Source: Luteibacter aegosomaticola
Lineage (GTDB): Bacteria > Pseudomonadota > Gammaproteobacteria > Xanthomonadales > Rhodanobacteraceae
Length of the DNA: 64,000 bases
Assembly: GCF_023078475.1 (NCBI RefSeq)
Contig: NZ_CP095741.1
Coordinates: 2,108,001 to 2,172,000 of the forward strand
Reading direction: 5' to 3'
The translations under genes were made by a program, and so were the position numbers. The notes beneath the pieces were generated by a model that worked only from the letters and a program-made list of their open reading frames with translations, was not told the origin of the DNA and made no database searches. Below, one piece after another: positions 9,819 through 18,133 of this stretch. How positions within the stretch are numbered: the stretch's first letter is position 1; each line of letters begins with the position of its first letter.

Positions 9819-10601
9819 ATGAAGCACTTTTTGCGTCCCACGATGATGGCCGTCGCCCTGGCGGTTTCGCTGGGTGCGGCCGCGGGCGCATCCGCCCAGG
9901 CTGCCAAGCCGGCAGCTGCCCCTGCGGGCGGCGTCGATAAGCAGAAGGCCAGCTATGTCGTGGGTTGGGACCTTGCCAGCTCGCTTCCGCCGCTCGTCGC
10001 GCGCGAAGTGGATCCGGCGACCGTCGCCAAGGCCCTGCAGGCTGCCCTGTCGGGCCAGAAGCCGACCATGACCGAGGCGGAAGCCAAGTCCACGCGTGAA
10101 GCCTTCGTGGCCCAGCTGAAGGTCAAGGCCGAAGCTGAGTACAACAAGGTTGCCACGCAGAACAAGACCGAAGGCGATGCCTTCCTGGCGAAGAACAAGT
10201 CGGCGGCTGGCGTGAAGGTCACGGCGTCGGGCCTGCAGTACACGGTCGTCCAGGCCGGTACCGGCCAGCGTCCGGGCCCGAATGATACGGTCACGATCAA
10301 CTACACCGGTACGTTCGTGAACGGCGAGAAGTTCGATTCGTCGGCTGACCACCAGCCGGCTGGTCCGGCCCAGATCCCGCTCGCCGCGGTGATCCCGGGC
10401 TTCCGCGAGGGCCTGCAGCTGATGCAGACCGGCGGTAAGTACAAGCTGTTCATTCCGTCGAACATCGCTTACGGCGCCAAGCCGGAAAACGGTTTCCCGC
10501 CGAATGCGACGATCATCTTCGACGTCGAACTGCTGAAGACCGGCCCGACCCCGGCTGGCCAGGGCCCGGGCGCTGGCGCCCCGGCTCCGGGCGGCAAGTA
10601 A
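9819..10601 (+). CDS. Exported FKBP-type peptidyl-prolyl isomerase (FkpA/Mip-like)
   Basis: The 260-residue protein starts with a signal peptide (MKHFLRPTMMAVALAVSLGA, likely cleaved near ASAQA). An FKBP N-terminal dimerisation helix region follows (~35-130, KASYVVGWDLASSL). The FKBP catalytic domain spans ~140-245 (GLQYTVVQAGTGQRPG, VTINYTGTFVNGEKFDSS, IPGFREGLQLM, YGAKPENGFPPNATIIFDVELL). It should fold proteins in the periplasm by prolyl cis-trans isomerisation. The last ~18 residues are a Gly/Pro/Ala tail. A GAGAGGGAG ribosome-binding site precedes the ATG. A sigma-E-like promoter lies upstream and a strong terminator downstream, so it is probably a single-gene unit. Confidence 0.93.
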   Translation: MKHFLRPTMMAVALAVSLGAAAGASAQAAKPAAAPAGGVDKQKASYVVGWDLASSLPPLVAREVDPATVAKALQAALSGQKPTMTEAEAKSTREAFVAQLKVKAEAEYNKVATQNKTEGDAFLAKNKSAAGVKVTASGLQYTVVQAGTGQRPGPNDTVTINYTGTFVNGEKFDSSADHQPAGPAQIPLAAVIPGFREGLQLMQTGGKYKLFIPSNIAYGAKPENGFPPNATIIFDVELLKTGPTPAGQGPGAGAPAPGGK

Positions 10602-10661
10602 GCCGCAAGCGGCTTACGCGAAACGCCAGGCGAAGCGGCAAAGCCGCAACGCCTAGCAATC

Positions 10662-10694
10662 AAAAAAGGCCGCGAGCAATCGCGGCCTTTTTTG
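10662..10694 (+). terminator. Rho-independent terminator after the FKBP gene
   Basis: AAAAAAGGCCGCGA, a CAAT loop, then TCGCGGCCTTTTTT makes a GC-rich stem with a T tract on the plus strand and an A tract on the other side. It could also work in both directions. It is 60 bp after the stop codon and marks the start of a gene-free region. Confidence 0.93.
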
Positions 10695-10706
10695 TTGCCC
10701 GCTCGA

Positions 10707-11132
10707 TACGGCTCGCCTTTGGCATCGCGTTGGGCTGGCTCGGCCTTTGGCCATCGCGTTAGCGCTCGGACGTGGTCGCAGGAGAGCCCTCGGCGCCCAC
10801 CCTCGCTGCTCAGACAGGTCCTCGTCGTTCGAAAGGGAGTGCCGCTAACGCGGCAAATGTACTTATTTGGCCTACGGCCGCGAACCGGCAGCCAGGCGGG
10901 GCTTTTCGACGAGACGTCCCTGTCTCGTCGAAAAGGAACGCACATCCATGTGCGTCCCCCCTGCGGGGCTATTCCCGCCCGACTGCCTCGCCTGCGAAAC
11001 TCGCCTCGAGGGTGGGCGCCGAGGGCTCTCCGAGGCACTGAGGGCGTGTGATGGGAGAGCCGGCAACAGGGTCGTGGCGGCCGGCCTTGTCGCCCGAGGT
11101 ACAAACCCACCGACAAACCAACGCCCACCCCC
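10707..11132 (+). repeat. Left unit of a ~965-bp imperfect palindrome; structured repeat of unknown nature
   Basis: This unit is repeated in inverted orientation at 11269-11672. Perfectly conserved blocks include 10752-10773 (matches 11608-11629), 10792-10816 (11566-11590), 10867-10889 (11496-11518) and 10999-11020 (11361-11382). Between them are hairpins at 10841-10854, 10902-10935 (14-bp perfect stem) and 10939-10954. The partner unit has hairpins at the equivalent places with different stem bases. No convincing coding frame is present: the open frames here lack ribosome sites and match no family I know. Confidence 0.85.
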
Positions 11133-11268
11133 GTAGGAGCCCACCCTGTGGGCGACGCCGTTCGCGGCAGCCTTCGGATCTTGCGGCGTCTGGCCCTTGA
11201 TCGATCGTGCCGTACGAGAGGGCCTGAGCGTTTGGGCGAAAGATGTCGCCCACAGGGTGGGCTCCTAC
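11133..11268. repeat. Inverted pair of REP elements at the centre of the palindrome
   Basis: The left arm GTAGGAGCCCACCCTGTGGG starts at 11133 and the reverse arm ends in CTCCTAC at 11268. The interior is about 80 bp, longer than in the copies at 3192 and 7205. It sits on the symmetry axis (near 11190-11200) between the two long inverted units. Confidence 0.92.
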
Positions 11269-11672
11269 GGCCGTTTGTCAGGTGTGGGGCGCCGCGAGGT
11301 CGGCCGTGTTGGTGGCGGTGGCTTTCCCACCGATCAGCCTCAGTGTGTCCGAGAGCCCTTGGCGCCCACCCTCGAGGCGAGTTGTCGGAGACGAGGCGGG
11401 CGGACGGGAACAGCCGCCGCAGGCGGGGCCGGCCATGGAGGGCCGGTCGTTTGAAACCGAGCCAGGGAAGGCGAGTTTCAAACCCCCGTCCGCACGCCGG
11501 TTCGCGGCCGTAGGCCAATCAGATACATGGCCCCGGAGGGGCATCCCTGTCGAACGTTGGAGACTTGTCTGAGCAGCGAGGGTGGGCGCCAAGGGCTCTT
11601 TCCGGAGACGTCCGAGCGCTAACGCGATGCCGAAGGCGAGCCCGCCCAGAGCGAAGCCGAAGGCGAGCCGTA
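11269..11672 (-). repeat. Right unit of the ~965-bp imperfect palindrome (inverted copy)
   Basis: This is the reverse-complement partner of 10707-11132. Its hairpins lie at 11429-11446 (CCGGCC/GGCCGG, loop ATGGAG), 11449-11483 (GTTTGAAAC/GTTTCAAAC outer stem) and 11530-11542 (GCCCC/GGGGC). Read in the same direction as the left unit, two of the loops are kept (TCCA, TCCCT) while stem bases are replaced by other complementary bases. Together with the left unit it accounts for most of the 1.18 kb without a gene between the FKBP gene and slyX. Confidence 0.85.
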
Positions 11673-11764
11673 GAGACCTGCAAGCCCACCCCGGTTTGCT
11701 CCCCGGGCGCGGGAGATTACAATCGGCGGCTGCGGCGCTTGCGCCCGTGTTCCTGAGGATTCCC

Positions 11765-11788
11765 ATGAAAAGCCCGCGCCGTGTCTGA
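11765..11788 (+). other. Possible 7-codon upstream ORF overlapping the slyX start
   Basis: ATG at 11765 follows a good GAGGA site and encodes MKSPRRV before TGA at 11786-11788, which overlaps the GTG start of slyX (11781). slyX itself has no obvious ribosome site, so its translation may depend on ribosomes ending this short frame. This is inference from arrangement only. Confidence 0.4.
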
Positions 11789-11993
11789 CGCCGACGACCG
11801 CCTGATGGAGCTCGAGGTACGCCTCGCCTTCATCGATGACACCGTAAACGGCCTCTCATCGGCGGACGCCGACATATCGCGCCGACTCGATGCGCTTGAG
11901 CGCGCCGTGCGCGAAATGCGCTCCGATCTCGCCACCATGCGCACCGGTGCCGGCGGCGACACGGCTATCGAACCGCCGCCGCCGCACTACTGA
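11781..11993 (+). CDS. slyX: SlyX family protein
   Basis: The 70-residue protein begins (M)SDADDRLMELEVRLAFIDDT and ends in the conserved PPPPHY. Between them lies a short coiled coil with heptad spacing (LEVRLAFIDDTVNGLSSADADISRRLDALERAV). Length, coiled coil and the PPHY tail are typical of SlyX, whose role is still unknown; it is named from its position beside slyD in E. coli. The start is GTG 11781. DUF2058 follows 25 bp downstream and may be co-transcribed. A 7-codon ORF with a better ribosome site overlaps the start. Confidence 0.88.
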   Translation: MSDADDRLMELEVRLAFIDDTVNGLSSADADISRRLDALERAVREMRSDLATMRTGAGGDTAIEPPPPHY

Positions 11994-12018
11994 TCCAGCT
12001 TAAAGAGCCTTATTGACC

Positions 12019-12723
12019 ATGGCAGAGTCCCTGCGTGACCAGTTGTTGAAGAGCGGCCTCGTTAAGGAGGTTCGCGAGGAGCCGCGCAAATCCGCGCCGC
12101 CGCGTCAGGGCGGCAAGGACGGCCAGCGGCCGCAAGGCGGCAATCGGTCCGGCCAGGGCGCTGGCAAGGGCGGGCAGGGCAGCCAGGGCGGTAATCGGCC
12201 TGGTCAGGGCGGCGGTGGCCGTCCCCAGGGCAACAACGGTCGGCCGCAGGGCGGTCGCCCGCACGGCGGCCAGGGCGGCAACCAGGGCAACGCACAGCGT
12301 CCGCCGCGCAAGGATGGCGAGATGGATCTGGCGAAGGCCTACGCCATGCGCGCGCAGACCGAGGCAGGTGAGCGTCGCAAGGCCGAGGCCGAGGCGGCTG
12401 AGGTAGCTCGCTTGCGCAAGGAAAAGAAGCGCAAGGTCGAGGAATTGCTTAAGGGTAAGTCACTCAACCTGGCCGAGGCTGACCTCGTTCGCCACTTTCC
12501 GTACGGCGAGAAGATCCGCCGCGTGCACGTCGATGCGAAGCAGCTTGCCGCGATCAATGCGGGTGAGCTCGGTGTCGTGCAGCAGGGTGGCCGCTATCTC
12601 GTGGTTGAGAAGGCGGTGATCGATGGCCTGCGCGAGATCGCGCCGGAGTTCATCGCGCTCATGGTCGACCCGAATGCACCGAACGAATCCGATGACGGCG
12701 TGCCCGACGATCTGATGTGGTGA
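12019..12723 (+). CDS. DUF2058 family protein (YaiL-like) with a long Gly/Gln-rich insert
   Basis: The 234-residue protein starts with the family motif MAESLRDQLLKSGLVKE and ends with the conserved domain (DLAKAYAMRAQTEAGERRKAEAEAAEVAR, then ADLVRHFPYGEKIRRVHVDAKQLAAINAGELGVVQQGGRYLVVEKAVIDGL). E. coli YaiL is 179 residues. The excess comes from residues ~30-97, a low-complexity stretch built on RPQGG/NQGG/GQGG-like repeats. It is rich in Arg, Gly, Gln and Asn, a composition seen in RNA-binding or phase-separating proteins. The family is thought to associate with nucleic acid or ribosomes, but its role is not established. Confidence 0.87.
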   Translation: MAESLRDQLLKSGLVKEVREEPRKSAPPRQGGKDGQRPQGGNRSGQGAGKGGQGSQGGNRPGQGGGGRPQGNNGRPQGGRPHGGQGGNQGNAQRPPRKDGEMDLAKAYAMRAQTEAGERRKAEAEAAEVARLRKEKKRKVEELLKGKSLNLAEADLVRHFPYGEKIRRVHVDAKQLAAINAGELGVVQQGGRYLVVEKAVIDGLREIAPEFIALMVDPNAPNESDDGVPDDLMW

Positions 12724-12733
12724 CCCGCTGACA

Positions 12734-12755
12734 TTGTAGGAGCGCGCTCCTACAA
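12734..12755. repeat. Perfect 22-bp palindrome, REP-related (TTGTAGGAGCG and its complement)
   Basis: TTGTAGGAGCG is directly joined to its reverse complement CGCTCCTACAA. The GTAGGAGCG half-site is the same as the REP-type sequences at 21004 and 49482. It lies 11 bp after the DUF2058 stop codon and may act as a transcript end structure, though no T run follows. Confidence 0.75.
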
Positions 12756-12806
12756 GAGCGGGTACAGCGCGCCGCGCAGAAGCGAGCGCCGGTGCGGCAC
12801 AGCATG

Positions 12807-12839
12807 CGGCGCGGCGCACCGAAAAAGCACGCCGCGCCG
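12807..12839. terminator. GC-rich hairpin between convergent genes, possible terminator
   Basis: CGGCGCGGCG and CGCCGCGCCG form a perfect 10-bp stem around a 13-base loop containing AAAAA. It sits 4 bp beyond the stop codon of the minus-strand beta-oxidation gene. There is no T tract after the stem, so intrinsic termination is uncertain. Confidence 0.45.
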
Positions 12840-12843
12840 TGGC

Positions 12844-14901
12844 TTACGCCGGCGGCGTGGCGAGCTCGGGGTTGTCCCAGCCTTCCTTCTTCGCGAAGCG
12901 CGCGCCGTGCTTCTGTTCCAGCTTGGCCAGGCGCTCGCGCACCACGGCTACGCCTTCGGTGCGCAGGTACTGGATGGGACCGCCGCGGAACGGGGCGAAG
13001 CCCGTGCCGAAGATGACGCCAGCGTCGAGCAGGTCGGCATCGTCGACCACACCTTCGATCAGGCACGCCACGGCCTCGTTCACCATGGGCAGGATCATGC
13101 GGTCCTGGAGATCGCCCGGCGGCACGTAGTCCGGATCGACATCCGGCTTATCCGGCTTGCCTTCCTTCCACACGTACAGGCCTTCGCCATCCTTCTTGCC
13201 GCGTTTGTTGGCGGCAAGCTTCTCTTCCAGGCCGGCCGGCACTTCCAGGCCGAGGAAGGGCGCGAGTTCCTTGCCGACCGAGGCGCACACATCGAGGCCG
13301 ACGGTGTCGGCCAGTTCGATCGGGCCCATCGGCATGCCGAACTTCTTGGCCTCACGGTCGAGCACCGGGCCCGGTACCCCTTCGTTGTAGAGGCGCATCG
13401 CTTCCATCAGGTAAGGCATGAGGATGCGGTTGACGAGGAAGCCCGGCGTGCCCTTGACCGGCACCGGCAGCTTGCCGATCGCCTTGCAGAAGGCGAGGGC
13501 GCGCTTTTCGATGGCAGGGTCGAGCTGGTCGTGGCGCACCACTTCCACCAGCGGCATCTGCGCGACCGGGTTGAAGAAGTGCAAGCCGAGGAAGCGCTGC
13601 GGCGCGCTGAGGCCCTGGCGAAGTTCGTCGAGCGGAATGGACGACGTGTTGCTCGCGAGGATCTCGTCGGACTGGAACTGCGGCTCGATGGCCGCATAGA
13701 GCGCGTGCTTGGCCTCGGGGTTCTCGTAAATAGCTTCGATGGCGAGGTCGGCGTCGGCCACGCCCTTGCCTTCGACGTCGGCGCGCAGGCGTGCGTTGGC
13801 TGCCTCGACCTTGGCCGGCGCCTTGAGCTTCTTCTCGAACATGGCCCGCGCACGCTTGATGGCCGGCTCGATGAAGCGCAGTTCGCGGTCCTGCAGGGTT
13901 ACGTCGAAGCCCTTCAGGGCCGACCAGGCGGCGATATCGCCACCCATGGTGCCGGCACCGACGACGTGGACATGCTTGATGCCGTGGTCGACGCCGCCGC
14001 CGAGGCCCTTGAGGCGCTCTTGCAGGAAGAAAATGCGGATGAGGTTGCGTGCCGTGGACGTCGTCGCAAGCTTCGCGACCGACCGGGCTTCCAGCTTGAG
14101 TCGCTGCTGAATATTGCTGCCGCCGTTCGCCCAGACATCGATCAGTGCGAAGGGCGCGGGGTAGTGCTCTTTGCGCACCTTGGCCGCGGTCTGCTTGCGC
14201 ACCATCGGGGCAAGGATCAGGCGTGCGGGCAGGGTATTCGTGGCCCAGGCCTTCGCGCGCTGCGTGAACGGGCGCGGAGAGGGTCGCTTGGCGAGGTGGC
14301 GGGCTTCGGCGAGAAGTTCATCCGGGCGGGCGACGCGATCAACCAGGCCGACGGCCTTGGCGCGGCGTGCGTTGAACGGTTTGCCGGTGAGCATGGCCGG
14401 GAGCGCATCCGGTGCGCCGATGAGGCGCGGCAGGCGAGCGCTGCCGCCCCAGCCCGGGTGGATGCCCAGCATGACTTCGGGCAGCCCGATCTTCGTGCTG
14501 TCGTCGTCGGCCGCGATGCGATAGCGGCACGCGAGCGCCAGTTCCGCGCCACCGCCCATGCATGCGCCGTGGATCGCGGCCACGGTGGGGAAGGGCAGGC
14601 GTGCCAGGGATTCGAATATGCGCTGGCCGTTCTCGATGTTCTCGAGGACGGTGCCGGTATGCGCGTATTCCACGAATTCCCGGATGTCGGCGCCCACCGC
14701 GAAGCCCGACGGCTTGGCGGAGTGGATCACCACACCCTTCGGGCCTTCGATGGCCAGGCGTTCCACCAGGGTGCCCAGTTCGTCCAGGACCTCGCGGGCG
14801 AGCGCATTGGCGCTGCTGCCCTCGCGGTCCAGGGTGAGGACGACGATGCCATCGTCGCCTTCGCTGGTCTTCCAGTGCTTGAATCGGAGTCCTTCGAACA
14901 T
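12844..14901 (-). CDS. FadB/FadJ-like enoyl-CoA hydratase / 3-hydroxyacyl-CoA dehydrogenase
   Basis: This 685-residue multifunctional beta-oxidation enzyme hydrates enoyl-CoA and oxidises 3-hydroxyacyl-CoA with NAD. The crotonase domain is residues ~1-200, with oxyanion-hole stretches SGFAVGADIREF and HGACMGGGAELALACRYRIA and LPEVMLGIHPGWGG. The Rossmann domain starts near ~315 (VVGAGTMGGDIAAWSALKGFDVTLQD), followed by HFFNPVAQMPLVEVV and a C-terminal helical domain (FGMPMGPIELADTVGLD). I chose ATG 14901 (MFEGLRFKHW). No thiolase gene is adjacent, so unlike the E. coli fadBA operon its partner lies elsewhere. Confidence 0.92.
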   Translation of the reverse strand: MFEGLRFKHWKTSEGDDGIVVLTLDREGSSANALAREVLDELGTLVERLAIEGPKGVVIHSAKPSGFAVGADIREFVEYAHTGTVLENIENGQRIFESLARLPFPTVAAIHGACMGGGAELALACRYRIAADDDSTKIGLPEVMLGIHPGWGGSARLPRLIGAPDALPAMLTGKPFNARRAKAVGLVDRVARPDELLAEARHLAKRPSPRPFTQRAKAWATNTLPARLILAPMVRKQTAAKVRKEHYPAPFALIDVWANGGSNIQQRLKLEARSVAKLATTSTARNLIRIFFLQERLKGLGGGVDHGIKHVHVVGAGTMGGDIAAWSALKGFDVTLQDRELRFIEPAIKRARAMFEKKLKAPAKVEAANARLRADVEGKGVADADLAIEAIYENPEAKHALYAAIEPQFQSDEILASNTSSIPLDELRQGLSAPQRFLGLHFFNPVAQMPLVEVVRHDQLDPAIEKRALAFCKAIGKLPVPVKGTPGFLVNRILMPYLMEAMRLYNEGVPGPVLDREAKKFGMPMGPIELADTVGLDVCASVGKELAPFLGLEVPAGLEEKLAANKRGKKDGEGLYVWKEGKPDKPDVDPDYVPPGDLQDRMILPMVNEAVACLIEGVVDDADLLDAGVIFGTGFAPFRGGPIQYLRTEGVAVVRERLAKLEQKHGARFAKKEGWDNPELATPPA

Positions 14902-15061
14902 GGCGGTCGTGCGGTGGCGAATGAGCGCATCACCATACCTTCCCATCGGGACGATTGCGAGATACCCCGCCGTATGGAGATGTGCGAAGTGACGCATGCA
15001 TCTGGCGCCGCGACCCCGGATGGCCCGATACTGCGCGTCCAGTCAAGTAGCCAGATGGCCG

Positions 15062-15544
15062 ATGCCAGTGGATCCCATCGCAGGAACGGATGTCTTCGAC
15101 CGAATCCTATCGGCCGGCGGCCCTCTCGTCGCACTCAAGGCAGACGAGCAGGCCACGCTGATCGACCAGTTTCGCCTGGTGGCCCGGCGTACCGGGCAGG
15201 CCGTGTACCTGTGGCGCGGGGGCGAGGGGCTGACCAGCCTGCGCGATGCGCAGATGCGCGTGCCGGGATGCACCCGCCTGGGTGATGCGCTCCGCTACAT
15301 CTCGCAAAGCCTGCACTTCGGTGTGTACCTGCTGGACATGCCGGCTGGCGTGCCGAGCGCGACCGATGGTGCACTTTTACGGCAACTTGCGAAGGCGCAG
15401 ACCGGGCATGTCCGCCGCGTGGTGCTGCTGGGAGCCAGCGCCAGCCTGCTGGCGACCTTCGATGACGACATCATCCGCGTGGATGCCGATCGTGGAGCGC
15501 GCGCCGTGGCGCCGCGCCTCCGCGATGGCCGCTGGGTGGTCTGA
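15062..15544 (+). CDS. Hypothetical protein coupled to a GGDEF-EAL gene
   Basis: The 160-residue protein begins MPVDPIAGTDVFDRILSAGG and has no signal peptide or membrane segment. It has alternating hydrophobic strands and helices (AVYLWRGGEG, FGVYLLDMPAG, VRRVVLLGAS) and an acidic end of FDDDIIRVDAD. I do not recognise the family. It ends 3 bp before the ATG of the c-di-GMP protein and should share its transcript. That makes a role in controlling the downstream enzyme the simplest guess. ATG 15062 was chosen; an upstream in-frame ATG at 14996 would overlap the divergent gene's leader. Confidence 0.65.
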   Translation: MPVDPIAGTDVFDRILSAGGPLVALKADEQATLIDQFRLVARRTGQAVYLWRGGEGLTSLRDAQMRVPGCTRLGDALRYISQSLHFGVYLLDMPAGVPSATDGALLRQLAKAQTGHVRRVVLLGASASLLATFDDDIIRVDADRGARAVAPRLRDGRWVV

Positions 15545-15547
15545 GGC

Positions 15548-18088
15548 ATGATGTCGATCCCTGATGCTAGTGGTGTCCTGATCTTCACGCCCCAGCGCGA
15601 TACGCGCCGGGCGGTTTTCGATGCCCTCGATACCGAAGGCGGCTTCGTCCTGCTGAGTGCACGCGATGCGTTCCAGCTCGAGGCGCTGCTCGCTGATGCG
15701 CCGCCGCTGCGGGTCGCCGTGGTGGGTGGCGATGGAAGCGACGACGTCCGCGTTGGCATGCGCGTGCTGCGCAGTTTCGCCGCTTACCGCGACATTCCCG
15801 TGGTCTATCTCGTGCCCGATGGCCCACTGGCGGTCGCGCCGGATGATGGCTCCGCCTGGCTGCGCGAAAGCGCTATCGCCGCGGAACTGGCCCAGCGCGT
15901 GCGCATGGCGGTTGCCGTGGATACCACGCCGCCAGCGGCCCCGGATCTGAAAGCGGACTTCCGCTTCGCGTTCGATGCCGGCGCCGGTTGGGTGGTCGCA
16001 GCGGCCGCCGATGGCTGCATCGTGGATGCCGGCGCCGGCATGCTCCGTCTTTGCGCGGATGATGCGCCCGTCCATGGGCGGCTTCTGCGCGATGTCTTCA
16101 GCCTGGCCGACGGAAGTGCGTGGCCGCTACCGGATGGCGACAGCCTTGCCTGCGTCCTGCACAGGGCGGATGGCGGGGATATCCCGGGCGAGATCGATGT
16201 CCGCCACCTTCTCGACGGGCAAGGCGGCCATCGCATCGCTGTCGCGTTCCGCGATATGCGCTCGGGTGATTCCGCGGCGCGTGCGTTGTCGCTGCTCTCC
16301 GTGCTCGATGCCTGTCCCAGTGATGACGAGGGGCTGGGCGAGGCGGCCGCCATGCTGGCCGATGCGCTCGATCTCGACGTGGTAGGCATCTGGTCGGCAC
16401 TGCCGGAAAGCGAAGAGGGCCCCGAGGTCATCGCGCGCATCTGGAACGGGCCCGGTCAGGTGGAGTGGGCCGAGGCGCCCAACCTGCCATTGCTGAAGCT
16501 CTGCCTCAGCGGTGAGGCACTCGTGCGCCTGGGTGATGGCCGCGCGGAAGTGCCTGCCGATCCGCTGATCGAGGCGCTGGGGCTCACCGCCTTTGTGTTC
16601 CTGCCGCTGCTCGACGAGCGGCGCAGCCCGATCGGCGCCATGCTCGCTGGCCGCCGCCGTGCGGGCAACGACGGCCGCGTTTTCGAACTGGCCCTGCGCG
16701 CCGCATCGGCGCGCTTCAGTGCCGCGCTGGAACTGCGCCGCGCGCGCGACCAGGGGCGTGAGCGTGGCCTGGTCGACACGCTGACCGGCTTGCCCAACCG
16801 CCTGCTGTTCCATGACCGTCTGGACACCACCATCCGCGAGGCGTCGCGCACGGGCGAACTGTTCGCCGTGCTGCTGGTGGATCTGGATCGTTTCAAGGGG
16901 ATCAACGAGACCCTGGGCCATGCCGTGGGTGACCAGGTGCTTTCCGCGGTGGCGCGGCGTCTCCGTGCCAGCGTGCGCGGCTCCGACACGGTGGCGCGCT
17001 ACGCCGGTGACGAATTCACGCTGGTACTGCGCCACATCATCAAGCGCGAAGATGTATTGCGCATCGCCGAGAAGATCGTGCAGGCGATGGAAGTGCCGTT
17101 GCACCTCGACGACGGTTCCGAGTTGCAGGCCACGGTGTCGGTGGGTATCGCTTTCTTCCCCGACGATGCGGTCGAGGGCGAGTTGCTGCTGCGGCACGCC
17201 GATGAGGCGATGTACGGCGCGAAGAGCCTGGGTCGCAACAACTACCAGGTGTACGCCGCCAGCGTGGACGCGGCCCAGCAACAGCAGGGTGAGCTGAAGG
17301 CGCGCCTGCGCCACGCCGAGCGCAATAACGAACTGCGCGTGTTCTACCAGCCGCAGGTCGACGCGGGCAGCGAAGATATCGTGGGTATGGAAGCGCTGGT
17401 GCGCTGGGAGCACCCCGATCTCGGGATGATCAGCCCCGGGTTCTTCATTCCGCTGGCGGAAGCCAGTGGCCTCATCGTTCCTATCGGTGAGTGGGTGCTG
17501 CGTACCGCGTGCGCCCAGGCCAAGGCCTGGCAGGACCGTTACGGCATGGGCTTGCGCCTGGGCGTGAACCTCTCCGCCGTGCAGCTCATGCAATCCAACC
17601 TCGCAGGCGTGGTGAAGCGGGCGCTGGACGATACCGGGCTTGATCCGTCGTTGCTCGAGCTGGAAGTCACCGAGAGCATCAGCGTGAAGACGGTGCCGCA
17701 CCTGGTCGAGACACTCGACGCGCTGCATGCGATGGGCTGCCGGATCGCCATCGATGATTTCGGTACGGGCGCCGCTTCGCTCGATTACCTGCGCCGCCTT
17801 CCGGCCGACCGAATCAAGATCGACCAGAGTTTCGTCCGCAACATCGGCGTCGATCCCGACGACGAGGCCATCGTTCGCGCCACGATCGACATGGCCCACC
17901 GGTTGAAGCGCGGGGTCGTGGCCGAGGGCGTCGAAGTCGAGCAGCACCTGCAGTTCCTCAAGGCCAATGGCTGCGATGAGTTGCAGGGCTATCTCTTCTG
18001 CCGCCCGCTCCCCACGCCCACCTTCGACAAGCTCCTGGCCGAGCGCGAGCGCATCGTGGCCGAAGGCATGGCCCTGACAGTCGCTTGA
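15548..18088 (+). CDS. GGDEF-EAL protein (c-di-GMP turnover) with degenerate receiver and GAF-like regions
   Basis: The 846-residue cytoplasmic protein has several domains. Residues ~1-130 are receiver-like but show VAVVGGDG where the phospho-Asp would be. A PAS-like region (~135-235) and a GAF-like region (~240-385) follow. The GGDEF domain (~407-565) has RYAGDEF in place of GGDEF and an inhibitory RxxD site (RGSD) five residues before it. The EAL domain (~580-830) has MEALVRWEHP, NLSAVQL, IDDFGTGAASLDYL, KIDQSFV and AEGVEVE. The EAL residues look complete, so phosphodiesterase activity is likely; cyclase activity with AGDEF is uncertain. Confidence 0.9.
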   Translation: MMSIPDASGVLIFTPQRDTRRAVFDALDTEGGFVLLSARDAFQLEALLADAPPLRVAVVGGDGSDDVRVGMRVLRSFAAYRDIPVVYLVPDGPLAVAPDDGSAWLRESAIAAELAQRVRMAVAVDTTPPAAPDLKADFRFAFDAGAGWVVAAAADGCIVDAGAGMLRLCADDAPVHGRLLRDVFSLADGSAWPLPDGDSLACVLHRADGGDIPGEIDVRHLLDGQGGHRIAVAFRDMRSGDSAARALSLLSVLDACPSDDEGLGEAAAMLADALDLDVVGIWSALPESEEGPEVIARIWNGPGQVEWAEAPNLPLLKLCLSGEALVRLGDGRAEVPADPLIEALGLTAFVFLPLLDERRSPIGAMLAGRRRAGNDGRVFELALRAASARFSAALELRRARDQGRERGLVDTLTGLPNRLLFHDRLDTTIREASRTGELFAVLLVDLDRFKGINETLGHAVGDQVLSAVARRLRASVRGSDTVARYAGDEFTLVLRHIIKREDVLRIAEKIVQAMEVPLHLDDGSELQATVSVGIAFFPDDAVEGELLLRHADEAMYGAKSLGRNNYQVYAASVDAAQQQQGELKARLRHAERNNELRVFYQPQVDAGSEDIVGMEALVRWEHPDLGMISPGFFIPLAEASGLIVPIGEWVLRTACAQAKAWQDRYGMGLRLGVNLSAVQLMQSNLAGVVKRALDDTGLDPSLLELEVTESISVKTVPHLVETLDALHAMGCRIAIDDFGTGAASLDYLRRLPADRIKIDQSFVRNIGVDPDDEAIVRATIDMAHRLKRGVVAEGVEVEQHLQFLKANGCDELQGYLFCRPLPTPTFDKLLAERERIVAEGMALTVA

Positions 18089-18133
18089 GGTTCACCGGCG
18101 TAACCGCATATTTTCTAGCGGAGCGTGAATGAT

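Noticed and set aside
10469-11518. Open frames across the palindromic region that look like Arg/Pro-rich proteins
   Set aside because: They run through REP arms and hairpins, have no ribosome sites and no conserved domains; the structure explains them better.
12108-12312. Repeats in the DUF2058 gene as a CRISPR or tandem DNA array
   Set aside because: The repetition is at the amino acid level with irregular unit length and lies inside an intact reading frame.
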